Source of the DNA: Parapedobacter koreensis
GTDB lineage: Bacteria > Bacteroidota > Bacteroidia > Sphingobacteriales > Sphingobacteriaceae
NCBI RefSeq assembly: GCF_900109365.1
Contig: NZ_FNZR01000002.1
Location: 372,001 to 436,000, forward strand
Reading direction: 5' to 3'
Length of the DNA stretch: 64,000 bases
Of the stretch, positions 43,653 to 52,747 are shown in pieces. The notes below the pieces were generated by a model, which had not been told where the DNA came from, searched no databases, and saw only the letters and a program-made list of their open reading frames with translations. A program made the translations under genes and the position numbers. The number at the start of each line of letters is the position of its first letter. The first letter of the stretch is position 1.

Positions 43653-45368
43653 TTAAAATGAAAAGTTGACGCCACCGATGACATTCAGCCCCAACCTCGG
43701 GTAAAACAAGTAACGCTCATAGTGGGTACCCAGCATGTTGTTCAACCGCATATAAACGCCTATCTGGTCGGTAACCCGGTATTCCGCACCGGCACTCAAG
43801 TCGGCAAATGAAGGTATGGTGGTCTTCCTTGCCCCCGTGCTGCCCAGCTCGGTCATTGAATATTCCGATAGATCCACATTGGGATCCCGCACGAGTCCAT
43901 ATGTTTGCCCTTGGAACAGCAACTCACCGTCGATATAAAGCTTGTCGCTGATATTGAACCGCGCATTGGCAGCCAGGCGCATTTTGGGCATATACCAAGC
44001 TTCTTCTTCACGCTGGAGATCATACTCATTGAAGTTCAATTTGCCGCCTATTGTTACGACCTCCGATACACGGACGTTGAGCTCGCCCTCAAGCCCGATG
44101 ATGGTGCTGGCATTTTCGCCGTCTTCATAAACCAGCTGGAACGCATAGGGCGTTCCCGGTGTAACCGCATAAAACGGCATGCCTTCGATGCGGCGGTAGA
44201 ACGCCTTCACCTTATAGCCAAAGGTAGCACCGGCATTCCCTTTGATACCGCCAAATACCTGCATACGATCCACGGAATTGCGGATGTAGTTTGTATTGCC
44301 CAGCGCACCCAGCCAAGGGTTTTCCTTGGTCAACTCTTTGACCGATGTCTTATTCACATCGCCATTAATCCCTCCAAAAATGTGGGCAAATTGCGGAATG
44401 AGCGCAAAATCGATTTCTGCTGAGGGAAAGATATTGGTCCGTGAAGAATCGCCGAACTCAGACACAAAATTAGCGCCCAGCGTAATGTTGTAATTGGATC
44501 CCTGAAACCGTATATAGGGATTGATTCGCGCAATGTTGTTGCCGAGATCATAGGAAGCGTCTTTTACCGAAGTAAAGTCTCCCGAAATATTGGCTCCCAC
44601 GTTGAATACGTTTAGCTGTTTATTCACATAACCAGATAAGGCAACGGCGCTTTCCTTCGTGTCATACGCATTGCTATAACTATAGGCATCCGCTTTCAGT
44701 GAATAGGAAAATGCATCCGTGGCCTGCTCATCATAATTGCTGGTCAGCTCACCGGTAAAATAAATGTCATTGAACGCCTGCTTGGCGGGATTGAGGTTCA
44801 GGTTCGTGCCATCAACGTCGCCAACCACGCCATAAAACCGCGTCCCGTACCGATTAAAGCCGATTTCCCCATCCAGTGTAACAGGCCCCAGTATGGTCCT
44901 GCCGAAGACCCCGACTTGTTGCGATGAAAATTTTTGCTCTTCGTAGGTTCCTTGCTGGCTCAGGTGCTTTACGTAGCCCCCCAACCGGGTATCCACATAG
45001 TAGTCCGAACTCAAATGGACTTCACCCAATATAGTACCCAGGTTTCCGGCACCGATCTTCACATAGTTGTTGGTCAGCGTCTGCGTCCGCGTGAAGGGCA
45101 TTTCCTGGATGGCGAGTTGTTTTGTACCCGTATTGATATCCAGTTTCCTATCCAAGATTTGATAAGCCAACTTAGGTTGGTATTGCCGTTTATTGCTCAT
45201 ATCGGGGCTGCGCCGTATTTTCACGGCATCGGCCAGTATCGGACGGTAATCACGCACGACATCAATGGAATCAATAGTAGCAGACCTTTCGTCCCGCCGC
45301 TCCTCCTGGGCATACCCCATCATGATCATGCCCGAAAAAATTCCTGTAAGCAAATACCCGTAGCGCAT
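43653..45368 (-). CDS. Outer-membrane beta-barrel protein (plugless TonB-receptor-like)
   Basis: A 571-residue exported protein. The signal ends near GYAQ; the ATG at 45368 gives a better signal peptide than the one at 45386. There is no carboxypeptidase-like domain and no plug. Repeated aromatic-ended strands (AGNLGTILGEVHLSSDYYV, QVGVFGRTILGPVTLDGEIG, ADLSAGAEYRVTDQIGVYMR) and a final Phe suggest a barrel. Similar proteins are often labelled TonB-dependent receptor, but that name is weakly supported. It lies between the TPR gene and the SPOR/ExbBD/TonB genes. Confidence 0.78.
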   Translation of the reverse strand: MRYGYLLTGIFSGMIMMGYAQEERRDERSATIDSIDVVRDYRPILADAVKIRRSPDMSNKRQYQPKLAYQILDRKLDINTGTKQLAIQEMPFTRTQTLTNNYVKIGAGNLGTILGEVHLSSDYYVDTRLGGYVKHLSQQGTYEEQKFSSQQVGVFGRTILGPVTLDGEIGFNRYGTRFYGVVGDVDGTNLNLNPAKQAFNDIYFTGELTSNYDEQATDAFSYSLKADAYSYSNAYDTKESAVALSGYVNKQLNVFNVGANISGDFTSVKDASYDLGNNIARINPYIRFQGSNYNITLGANFVSEFGDSSRTNIFPSAEIDFALIPQFAHIFGGINGDVNKTSVKELTKENPWLGALGNTNYIRNSVDRMQVFGGIKGNAGATFGYKVKAFYRRIEGMPFYAVTPGTPYAFQLVYEDGENASTIIGLEGELNVRVSEVVTIGGKLNFNEYDLQREEEAWYMPKMRLAANARFNISDKLYIDGELLFQGQTYGLVRDPNVDLSEYSMTELGSTGARKTTIPSFADLSAGAEYRVTDQIGVYMRLNNMLGTHYERYLFYPRLGLNVIGGVNFSF

Positions 45369-45404
45369 TGATGTTTGAAAGATCATAAGTTATTAAAATA
45401 CCCG

Positions 45405-48400
45405 TTACTTATTGTTCAATTTTTGTAAACGCTCCTTTGCGGAAGGTATGATATCGTCTTCCCCTTCGTAATTTTCTATCACACTCTCCAGTGTGCTCTT
45501 CGCCTGGAAATCATCCCCTTTACCTGCGTAAGCATCAGCCAGCAGGATGAAACTCTTGGCTACCCAATAGTCATGCGAAGCCATGTTGTTGATCACGTCA
45601 AATGCCGTTTCAATGGCTTTGTCGTATTCCTTCGCCTCGTATTGCAATTGACCCACCCGGTAACGTGCCTCGGCGCCCACCACGGTCTGGCTTTTCAATG
45701 CCGCGAGGTTCAGTTCTTTCATCGAATTTTGGGTATCCCCCTGCCGCAGCAAGGCGCGGGCCGTATATAAATGCGCTTTTGCAACATCTTCTTCCGACGA
45801 ACGATCGTATTCCTTAATCAGCTTGGCATACTTGAGCACTTGTTCCATATCACCGATCTCATAGTAACAAACCAAGAGGTTATTCACCGCGTAGCCATAA
45901 TTGGCCTTGTATTCCGAAGTCAATTCCAGTTTTTTGAGGTGCACAATCGCCTCATTATACTGTTTCAGACCTAAGTAGAGCTCCGATACGGTGAGCAAAG
46001 TGTTTTCCGTATACTGGCTGGTCCAGTCGTTGAGGATGATGTTCAGGTCGTGCAACGCTTCCTTGGGGTGTCCTGTGCGATAGAGGCTCACTCCCCGGAT
46101 ATAGCGGGCATGTTTCTCCTGTATCGGCTTGGGGAATTTGTCAAAATACGCATTGATAGCTTCCACGGCAGCCTGGTATTCGCCTCTTGCAAATAAGGTA
46201 TGGGCTGCCTGGAAGGCCAGGTTGTCCTGCTCGGCAGAAGACAGATCACCGATATTTGTACTGGTGGCGTAGTTGATGTAGCCGGAAGCATCACCCCTAT
46301 CCAGGTAGATATTCTCGATGGATCGCAGCGCTTGCCTGGCCTCGTCCGTGGTCGCGTGCTCTTCCACCACCCTCCTGAAGGTAGCCATGGCCGCTTCGGT
46401 ATCGTCTTTATTGTATTGGACAAGGCCGATGGTCATCAATGCCCGCGGGGCGTAGCTACTCCGTGGATACTTTTCAATCATTTGCTGCAATCCTTCGATG
46501 GCCGTGTCATAATCGCCCATGGTGAAATACGTATAAGGAATCTCAAAAGCTACATCATCGGCATAGTTCGAGTTGGGGAATTGCTCCACCACCGAACGCA
46601 GTGTACCGAGCTTTGCGTCATTGCTGCCTTGCAGCCCCTGGATAATCCCCCGTTGGAACAGGGCATAGTCTTGGCTGGGTGCTTTGCTATTGATCAACCG
46701 ATCATAATATTGCATGGCCCGGCCATAATTGCGCATGGAAAAATACGAATCACCCAAGCGGGCGATGGCGTCATTACGCACATTCGGTTCGATGGCATTG
46801 CCCCCCGTGGATAGGAAACGTTCGAAATAGTTGGCGGCGGTATTAAAGCTGTTGTTCCGGAACGCGGCATACGCCAGCGCATAATTTGCATAGGCGTATA
46901 CATCGGTCTTGCGAGCTGCGGATGTCCGCAGGAAACGCGAAAAATTCTGTACCGCTTCCCCGTATTTGCGCACTTCATACATGGCTTCTGCTTTCCAATA
47001 CGTCGCCAACGCCGCTATCTCCGGATCAATGGGATACTGCTCCGACCGCATAAACAAGGAAATACCGTTTTCAAATGCCCGTTCATTATAAAACTCCAAT
47101 CCCCGGTAATAGGTCACTTTCTGATAGGCCGCGTCGGCCTCCCGGCCACGATTTTTAATGGATTCGAGGATATCCACCGCTGCCCGATAATTACTCGTAC
47201 CTAATAAGGTCTCCGCATAAAGCGTTTTGGCCTCTTCGAGCCGCTTGGTATTCGGATAGGTATCCAGGTATTCCTGGGTTGCTTCCAATGCCACCTGGTG
47301 GAACTCAAGCTCATAAGACAACTTCGCATAGTTGAATAGCCCTTCCTCTTTTAACGCCGGATCAAAATCCAGTTTGGACGCCTTGAAAAAAGCATTGCGC
47401 GCGGCTTGTTTATTATCTGTTTTCAGGAATGCGTCGCCGAGGGCAATCATTGCACTTTGGTAATAGGCATCGGGGTCTTCCATTTTCTCCAGCTCCGTAA
47501 TTGCTTTTTCATAATCGCCATTTTTGTAAGCGATATAACCAATCTGGTAGCTGTCCTGGTTATTTTGGGTTTTCCCCTGATCATCAGCCTGGAATTTGTC
47601 GTAGTACTCCTTGGCGTTTTCAAAATCGTTCTTGGCAAAATACGTAGCGGCTACGATACGGAACATATCCGTCTCGTGCACCTGGTCAGAGGTTTCCAAT
47701 ATCGGCAACGCATATTCCAGCACGTCGTCATAGCGGTTGTCCAGGTAATACAGGGCTGTAATGTAGTAAGGATATGTCGCCTGGTAGGTTTTTGAACCCT
47801 TTAGTTTTTCAAATTCAGCCAGCGCCGTTTTGAAGTCCTTATCCAGGTAGCTCAGGTAGGCATAGTAATAAATGGAGGCTTCCTGGTAAATACCGCCTTC
47901 GTCTTTCAACTGCTGGAAAAGCGGCTTAGCCGACGCATAGTCATCCATCATGAAAAAGGAATAGGCTTGCTTATAGCGAAACTCCTTATTTTCCCGGCCC
48001 GCCAGGTTCCGGCTATCCAGCTTGTTGAACCATTCCAGCGTCTTCTTGTAATCTTTCTTGGCAAAATAGGACCGGCCTACTTGGAAGTAAGCCGCTTTTG
48101 CATTTGCACTGGCCGGATAATCCTTGATGTAACGGAGAAACTGGCTCTCCGCATCGGATTCCTCCAGTTCCAGTGCACAGATAGCCTGGTAGAAACGGAC
48201 GTTTTCCTTCAGCAGCGTCAATTCAGCATGCTCATCTTCCTGCAAGGTCGAATTTATCCGGATGGCGTCTACTTTGTCAAAATGTTTGGCAGCGGCGGCA
48301 TACTTTCCCTTTTCATACAGCTCCATCCCCGTTTTGTATGCCTGATTGACCTCCTGCCATGCGCTTTGCTGGGCCATGGCTGAGGAGGCGGCTAAAATAA

Positions 48401-48434
48401 ATATAATCCCTAACTGATAAATCCGGTTACACAT
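45405..48434 (-). CDS. Large exported tetratricopeptide-repeat protein
   Basis: A 1009-residue protein with a signal peptide (about 1-21, ending AMAQ) and about 20 TPR units covering nearly the whole length. Examples are EVNQAYKTGMELYEKGKYAA, YFQVGRSYFAKKDYKKTLEW and IARLGDSYFSMRNYGRAMQY. Parts resemble the YbgF/CpoB periplasmic TPR type. It precedes the barrel gene by 36 bp on the same strand. It is likely a periplasmic scaffold for the envelope locus. Specific partners are inference. Confidence 0.9.
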   Translation of the reverse strand: MCNRIYQLGIIFILAASSAMAQQSAWQEVNQAYKTGMELYEKGKYAAAAKHFDKVDAIRINSTLQEDEHAELTLLKENVRFYQAICALELEESDAESQFLRYIKDYPASANAKAAYFQVGRSYFAKKDYKKTLEWFNKLDSRNLAGRENKEFRYKQAYSFFMMDDYASAKPLFQQLKDEGGIYQEASIYYYAYLSYLDKDFKTALAEFEKLKGSKTYQATYPYYITALYYLDNRYDDVLEYALPILETSDQVHETDMFRIVAATYFAKNDFENAKEYYDKFQADDQGKTQNNQDSYQIGYIAYKNGDYEKAITELEKMEDPDAYYQSAMIALGDAFLKTDNKQAARNAFFKASKLDFDPALKEEGLFNYAKLSYELEFHQVALEATQEYLDTYPNTKRLEEAKTLYAETLLGTSNYRAAVDILESIKNRGREADAAYQKVTYYRGLEFYNERAFENGISLFMRSEQYPIDPEIAALATYWKAEAMYEVRKYGEAVQNFSRFLRTSAARKTDVYAYANYALAYAAFRNNSFNTAANYFERFLSTGGNAIEPNVRNDAIARLGDSYFSMRNYGRAMQYYDRLINSKAPSQDYALFQRGIIQGLQGSNDAKLGTLRSVVEQFPNSNYADDVAFEIPYTYFTMGDYDTAIEGLQQMIEKYPRSSYAPRALMTIGLVQYNKDDTEAAMATFRRVVEEHATTDEARQALRSIENIYLDRGDASGYINYATSTNIGDLSSAEQDNLAFQAAHTLFARGEYQAAVEAINAYFDKFPKPIQEKHARYIRGVSLYRTGHPKEALHDLNIILNDWTSQYTENTLLTVSELYLGLKQYNEAIVHLKKLELTSEYKANYGYAVNNLLVCYYEIGDMEQVLKYAKLIKEYDRSSEEDVAKAHLYTARALLRQGDTQNSMKELNLAALKSQTVVGAEARYRVGQLQYEAKEYDKAIETAFDVINNMASHDYWVAKSFILLADAYAGKGDDFQAKSTLESVIENYEGEDDIIPSAKERLQKLNNK

Positions 48435-48594
48435 GCTGTCAAATTAGCTAATTTTTCGATTTCCTCAATTTCACACAAAGTTGGGGCCACAAAATAGTGT
48501 TACCCGTTTTGACCCACTAAATTAAGGGAGAAACCGCAACGTTTTCCCCAAAAGTTGTCCACAAATGTTAATAACATTGCACTTAGAAACACCG

Positions 48595-49530
48595 CTATCC
48601 GCGTTTACCTGCAAGCAGGTACAAAACGGCCATCCGGATGGCCACACCATTCTCCACTTGGTCAAGGATAATCGAATGGTGGCTATCGGCCACGTCACTG
48701 GTAATTTCCACACCACGGTTTATCGGCCCGGGATGCATGATCGTGATTTCTTTGTCGAGCGAGTCGAGCAATTGTTTGTTCAACCCATAAAGCATGGAGT
48801 ATTCCCGCAGGGATGGGAAGTAAGCAATATCCTGGCGTTCCAATTGGATACGCAGCATATTGGCTACGTCGCACCAGTTGAGGGCATTGACTAAGTTATA
48901 TTCAACCTTTACCCCCAGCGAGCTGATGTATTTCGGTATCAAGGTTGTCGGGCCGCACACCATGACCTCCGCACCCAATTGGCGAAGGCACAGGATATTC
49001 GATAATGCTACCCTGGAATGCAGGATATCACCGATGATAGCCACCTTCTTGCCCGCTATATCGCCGTAACGTTCACGGATGGAAAATGCATCCAATAGCG
49101 CTTGAGTAGGATGTTCATGAGCGCCGTCACCGGCATTGACGATCTGGGCCTTCACATGCTTGCTCAGGAAAATCCCTGCACCCGGATAAGGGTGCCGCAT
49201 CACGATCATATCCACTTTCATGGCCAAGATGTTATTTACGGTGTCAATGAGCGTTTCCCCTTTGCTCACGGACGAAGAAGAAGCCGCAAAGTTGATGGTA
49301 TCCGCAGACAGCCGCTTCTCGGCCAACTCAAACGATAGCCGCGTACGCGTAGAATTTTCAAAAAAGACATTGGCGATGGTGATGTCACGCAACGAAGGGA
49401 CTTTTTTGATCGGGCGGTTCAGCACATCCTTGAAATTATCAGCGGTCTCGAAAATAAGCTGGATATCTTCCTCGTTGAGATCCTTGATACCCAAAAGGTG
49501 CTGTGTGCTGAGTTGCCTTGGTGTTGTCAT
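48595..49530 (-). CDS. pyrB: Aspartate carbamoyltransferase catalytic subunit
   Basis: A 311-residue enzyme joining carbamoyl phosphate and aspartate in pyrimidine synthesis. Seen: carbamoyl phosphate site FENSTRTRLSFELAEKRL, HPTQALLDAFSIRERYG, and the HPGPINRGVEI loop near residue 265. Length is normal; no regulatory subunit gene is nearby. It follows pyrR by 21 bp, so the two are an operon. Confidence 0.97.
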   Translation of the reverse strand: MTTPRQLSTQHLLGIKDLNEEDIQLIFETADNFKDVLNRPIKKVPSLRDITIANVFFENSTRTRLSFELAEKRLSADTINFAASSSSVSKGETLIDTVNNILAMKVDMIVMRHPYPGAGIFLSKHVKAQIVNAGDGAHEHPTQALLDAFSIRERYGDIAGKKVAIIGDILHSRVALSNILCLRQLGAEVMVCGPTTLIPKYISSLGVKVEYNLVNALNWCDVANMLRIQLERQDIAYFPSLREYSMLYGLNKQLLDSLDKEITIMHPGPINRGVEITSDVADSHHSIILDQVENGVAIRMAVLYLLAGKRG

Positions 49531-49551
49531 TTAATGCAAAAAACGATGGTA

Positions 49552-50100
49552 TTAATCTTCTTCTGTCAGTAGTGTAATCCGATCGTGCGTATCCACTTCT
49601 TTCCAGCCCACGGTCACCCGTTGGGAGTCTATCGAATCCACCTGTATACCGATGTAATCGGGTTCAATGGGCAATTGCCGTGAAAAACGGCGGTCTACCA
49701 AGACCAATAATTCTATCTTAGCCGGTCGCCCGAACGCCTGCAGCGCATCCATTGCCGCGCGGATGGTCCTGCCCGTCCACAGCACATCATCCATGAGGAT
49801 GACCTTCTTGCCTTCTACGATAAAATCGATATGGGTACTGCTCGGCACCAATGGGCCGCTGTCTTTTCGCCTGAAATCATCACGGAAAAAGGTGATATCC
49901 AATTCGCCATAAGCAATGGCAGATACCCGTTGGATCTGTTTCAATTCTTCCACAATCCGTCGTCCGAGATTGGTACCCCGGGGCTGGATGCCAATAATCA
50001 CCGCGTCGGAGAAGTCGGCATGATTCTCTATCAGTTGGTGGCATAGCCGCTGGATAGTAATCTGGAATTTCTGACCTTCCAATAATATAGATTGTTTCAT
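49552..50100 (-). CDS. pyrR: PyrR: pyrimidine operon regulator/uracil phosphoribosyltransferase
   Basis: A 182-residue PRT-fold protein, made from the ATG at 50100 (an earlier frame start is upstream of the promoter). The PRPP site VILMDDVLWTGRTIRAAMDA is intact, with IGIQPRGTNLGRRI earlier. In other bacteria PyrR binds pyr mRNA to cause attenuation. I see no clear PyrR hairpin in the short leader here, so enzymatic uracil salvage may be the main role. pyrB follows after 21 bp. Confidence 0.93.
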   Translation of the reverse strand: MKQSILLEGQKFQITIQRLCHQLIENHADFSDAVIIGIQPRGTNLGRRIVEELKQIQRVSAIAYGELDITFFRDDFRRKDSGPLVPSSTHIDFIVEGKKVILMDDVLWTGRTIRAAMDALQAFGRPAKIELLVLVDRRFSRQLPIEPDYIGIQVDSIDSQRVTVGWKEVDTHDRITLLTEED

Positions 50101-50136
50101 TCGAAACTGACTTTCAAAGTGGCACGGAACACGCCA

Positions 50137-50144
50137 CAAACCTA
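50137..50144 (-). promoter_or_regulatory. -7 element of the pyrR-pyrB unit
   Basis: Minus-strand TAGGTTTG fits TAnnTTTG, with predicted start near 50132 and a leader of about 32 nt. The leader contains a short GTGGC/GCCAC stem (50119-50137). No clear -33 TTG. Confidence 0.4.
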
Positions 50145-50189
50145 CTACATTTTTTTTATTTATGGTGCCCCTGATTGAATATTTTTCCG

Positions 50190-50654
50190 CTACAGCAGCC
50201 TATCCAAAAGCCTCGGATCCATACCGAAAGCTGTCGGTTTGAAAAATTTTACAACGGCGAAATTTATGGCCCGCGTGTTGATGATGACATTGCGCTCGGA
50301 CGGGACAATAGCCGATGGCACCGAGAAGGCTACAATGGAAGTTTCCCTGAGCATTTGCTCGCCCAACCATTGCGAGTAGTCAATATCATGCGCCCAATTG
50401 CCTGCCAGGCGAGCAGTATCGGTATGGTAAATCCGGCCCGCTTCCTGCGGTATGTCGATTTGCATTACCATCAGCTCCGCGGCGTCCTCTTTACCCTGGG
50501 CGTGCACAAATTTCTCCAGCAAGGCAAGTGAGATATATTCGCTTGAATACAGGCAGGCCATCCCTTTGGGATTCCAGCGCCCACCATATAACCGGGCTCC
50601 AGTGCCCGTCCTGTCCATGATGTAATCGCGATGCGCCAACCGATATACCCGCAT
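50190..50654 (-). CDS. RES-domain toxin (NAD-degrading family)
   Basis: A 154-residue RES-domain protein. Members of this family deplete NAD and stop growth unless bound by antitoxin. The signature GARLYGGRWNPKG (Arg) and YSSEYISLALLEKFVHA (Ser/Glu) is present, with later NVIINTRAINFAVVKFF. It starts 2 bp after the Xre-type antitoxin gene stop, the normal order. Type II toxin-antitoxin assignment is strong. Confidence 0.92.
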   Translation of the reverse strand: MRVYRLAHRDYIMDRTGTGARLYGGRWNPKGMACLYSSEYISLALLEKFVHAQGKEDAAELMVMQIDIPQEAGRIYHTDTARLAGNWAHDIDYSQWLGEQMLRETSIVAFSVPSAIVPSERNVIINTRAINFAVVKFFKPTAFGMDPRLLDRLL

Positions 50655-50656
50655 GC

Positions 50657-51094
50657 TCAGCTATACACGCCATAAGCCATGCGGCCCAGCTCATCGGCAA
50701 TAAGCTGTACCCCGCCAAAAGACCGCAACGCCTCAAAGCCAACTTCTTTGCCCAGGATGGTCTTGGGAATGCGGAGCCATGCTTCGAAAGCTGCCGCATT
50801 GCCGAAAACAGCCAACCCAATGCTGGCTAGGGCAGCCAACTGATGAAGATGCTCCGCGTGCAATCCTTCAAAAGATTTCTGTTCTTTGAGGTAACGCTGC
50901 AAAGTACGTTCGCTGATGTGGAGCATGTCTGCCCATTCCTGCTGTGTGAAAGGCAGTTTTTCATTGAGGGACTCAAACTGGGGTATAGCAAACAAATCGG
51001 CCTGTGCCGACGACAGATAGATCGCTGCAGGCTCAGCTATGCCCCGTGCGTCACGGACTGAAGATTGAGGCTTATCGTACTGGATAGTTTTCAT
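50657..51094 (-). CDS. Xre/MbcA/ParS-type antitoxin
   Basis: A 145-residue antitoxin, partner of the RES toxin. Residues 45-80 hold an HTH (FTQQEWADMLHISERTLQRY). The C-terminal half is the MbcA/ParS toxin-binding domain (GLAVFGNAAAFEAWLRIP and LGKEVGFEALRSFGGVQL). I chose the ATG at 51094 because the other in-frame ATG at 51136 lies upstream of the -7 box (51113-51120). It probably represses its own promoter. Confidence 0.93.
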   Translation of the reverse strand: MKTIQYDKPQSSVRDARGIAEPAAIYLSSAQADLFAIPQFESLNEKLPFTQQEWADMLHISERTLQRYLKEQKSFEGLHAEHLHQLAALASIGLAVFGNAAAFEAWLRIPKTILGKEVGFEALRSFGGVQLIADELGRMAYGVYS

Positions 51095-51105
51095 TTTACG
51101 CCTTT

Positions 51106-51143
51106 TGTCATACAAATATACGACAAATATCACCATGCACCAA
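51106..51143 (-). promoter_or_regulatory. Promoter and operator of the Xre-RES pair
   Basis: Minus-strand TTG (51143-51141), exactly 20 bp, then TATATTTG (51120-51113). A near-palindrome with TGTCRTAYA half sites spans 51106-51125 and covers the -7 box, a good place for antitoxin autorepression. Confidence 0.65.
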
Positions 51144-51146
51144 CTA

Positions 51147-52628
51147 TTATTTCCGCTTTGACTGTTTTTCTTTTAACTTTTTGACATCCTGCTCAAACTT
51201 ATCCCGAAGGGCTTTGTACTCCGGGGAGTTGTACAACTCCAAGTCAAAAAAATCATCGAATTTGCCCATGTATCCTTTGGGGATCTCCAATGGCTTTCCA
51301 TCGAAGATGGAATCCAGTATCAGGTATGGCATAGCCTTTAGTTCAAACATCATGGAATCAGCACCGGCAAACCAAATCTTGCCGGGTTGGGGTTTGAGGT
51401 TCATCAGTTTTAGCGAATCACCAAATAAGACGAGCGAATCGCGATAAACCATCTGTATCCTTTTGCTGAGCGTGTCCCGTTTGGTGACAATGACAATTTT
51501 CCTGTTGGCAGTGGTGTCTGTTGAATCCGCCGGCGGCGCAAGCCGGATTGAAAGTTCCGTTGCCGATGTATCCAACGGCGACAGCTCCCTTTCTCCACCA
51601 TCGGCGATTATGCGATTGACGGTATCCGTTCCTGTTTTCTTCGGACTCGCCCAGGCCAGCGATGCTGCCGCCAAAGCGGCTACGGCCACGATAATTAGCT
51701 GCTGCCTGACGTTATGGTATGCGTTACTCATGCTGGTAATACGTTTGATGCGTTGAAATAATTGCGATTGCTGCCTGCCGGTAGCAGCCATGGCCAACCC
51801 ATGATTTCCAGTTCCAGACAGCGACGCCACATGCAGCAGTGTCTGTGCATAGAAAATCGGCTTGCCGGTTTGCTCCAGCACCTTGTCATCGCAGGCATGC
51901 TCGCGTTCCTGGCTGATGATTCTGCCCAGAAGCCACACAAACGGATTGAAAAACAGCAAGGCTTCCATTGTCGTCTTAAACAGATTGAGCAGGTAGTCAT
52001 TTCTCCGGATGTGCGATAGTTCGTGTATCAATATGGCTTCCACCTGATCCCCGTCCAAGTGATTAGGCAGTGCCAGCGGAAAAAGCACCAGGGGCTTGAA
52101 ATAACCGATGACCACCGGGGCCTTCACCTGCGCTGAAAGCCAAAACCCCACCTGCTTGGTCACCCCCATACGCAGCAACATTTGAGCGAAGATGCCGTTC
52201 CAGTCGTCCGGAACAGTGTGCAAACCTACCCTGCGCAAGCGGCTAAGGCGAAGGTAACCGCCGCCCAATAAGGCAAACTGCAAGCAAAGCCCCACAACAT
52301 ATCCCGTTGCGAGGTAACGGAAAATGGGCACCACAGGATTCACTGTGACGTCTGAATACAATAGAAACGCCGCCAGAAACCCCAGCTCCGGCGTGCCGTC
52401 GCCCCCGCTGCGAAAAGAAAACTCCAGCAGGCTGAAAAAAACCGATATAAAGCCAGCAAAAAGCACCAGCAATGAAGAAAAAGACATCACATACCTGATC
52501 CGGGCGTTGGCCTCCGGAAATGCCGCAAACAGTAGCAATAATAAACCGTAAACCAGCGCGCCAATCCACAGGGAATGGATGATGCTCCATCCCGTGGCTT
52601 CGATGATATTATCCAAGGAGATATACAT
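51147..52628 (-). CDS. M56-family (BlaR1-type) membrane metallopeptidase
   Basis: A 493-residue inner-membrane protein. About four helices lie in residues 1-300, with the zinc peptidase motif HELSHIRRND near residue 200 and an Glu-containing helix afterwards (ERISQEREHACDD region). A helix near 315 is followed by about 160 periplasmic residues. There is no penicillin-binding sensor domain like that of BlaR1. The codon at 52658 is GTG, so ATG 52628 is chosen. M56 genes usually follow a BlaI-type repressor gene; none is here. A dyad in its promoter (52687-52702) is noted separately. Confidence 0.9.
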   Translation of the reverse strand: MYISLDNIIEATGWSIIHSLWIGALVYGLLLLLFAAFPEANARIRYVMSFSSLLVLFAGFISVFFSLLEFSFRSGGDGTPELGFLAAFLLYSDVTVNPVVPIFRYLATGYVVGLCLQFALLGGGYLRLSRLRRVGLHTVPDDWNGIFAQMLLRMGVTKQVGFWLSAQVKAPVVIGYFKPLVLFPLALPNHLDGDQVEAILIHELSHIRRNDYLLNLFKTTMEALLFFNPFVWLLGRIISQEREHACDDKVLEQTGKPIFYAQTLLHVASLSGTGNHGLAMAATGRQQSQLFQRIKRITSMSNAYHNVRQQLIIVAVAALAAASLAWASPKKTGTDTVNRIIADGGERELSPLDTSATELSIRLAPPADSTDTTANRKIVIVTKRDTLSKRIQMVYRDSLVLFGDSLKLMNLKPQPGKIWFAGADSMMFELKAMPYLILDSIFDGKPLEIPKGYMGKFDDFFDLELYNSPEYKALRDKFEQDVKKLKEKQSKRK

Positions 52629-52680
52629 GGTTTTATGATGATGAAGTTCTACAATCACAAACTACGATTTATTTCGTACT

Positions 52681-52709
52681 CAAATATACGAACACTTTCG
52701 TAAACACAA
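52681..52709 (-). promoter_or_regulatory. M56 promoter with a dyad in the spacer
   Basis: Minus-strand TTG (52709-52707), 18 bp, then TATATTTG (52688-52681). Within the spacer is TACGAA-CACT-TTCGTA (52687-52702), a perfect 6-bp dyad. It differs from the classic BlaI box, but its position is that of a repressor site. Confidence 0.5.
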
Positions 52710-52747
52710 AATATTTTTGCATTTTTTTGAAATGGATATGTTCAAGT

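Noticed and set aside
50119-50137. GTGGC/GCCAC stem in the pyrR leader as a PyrR attenuator
   Set aside because: Only five base pairs, no terminator T run and no PyrR-binding loop pattern.
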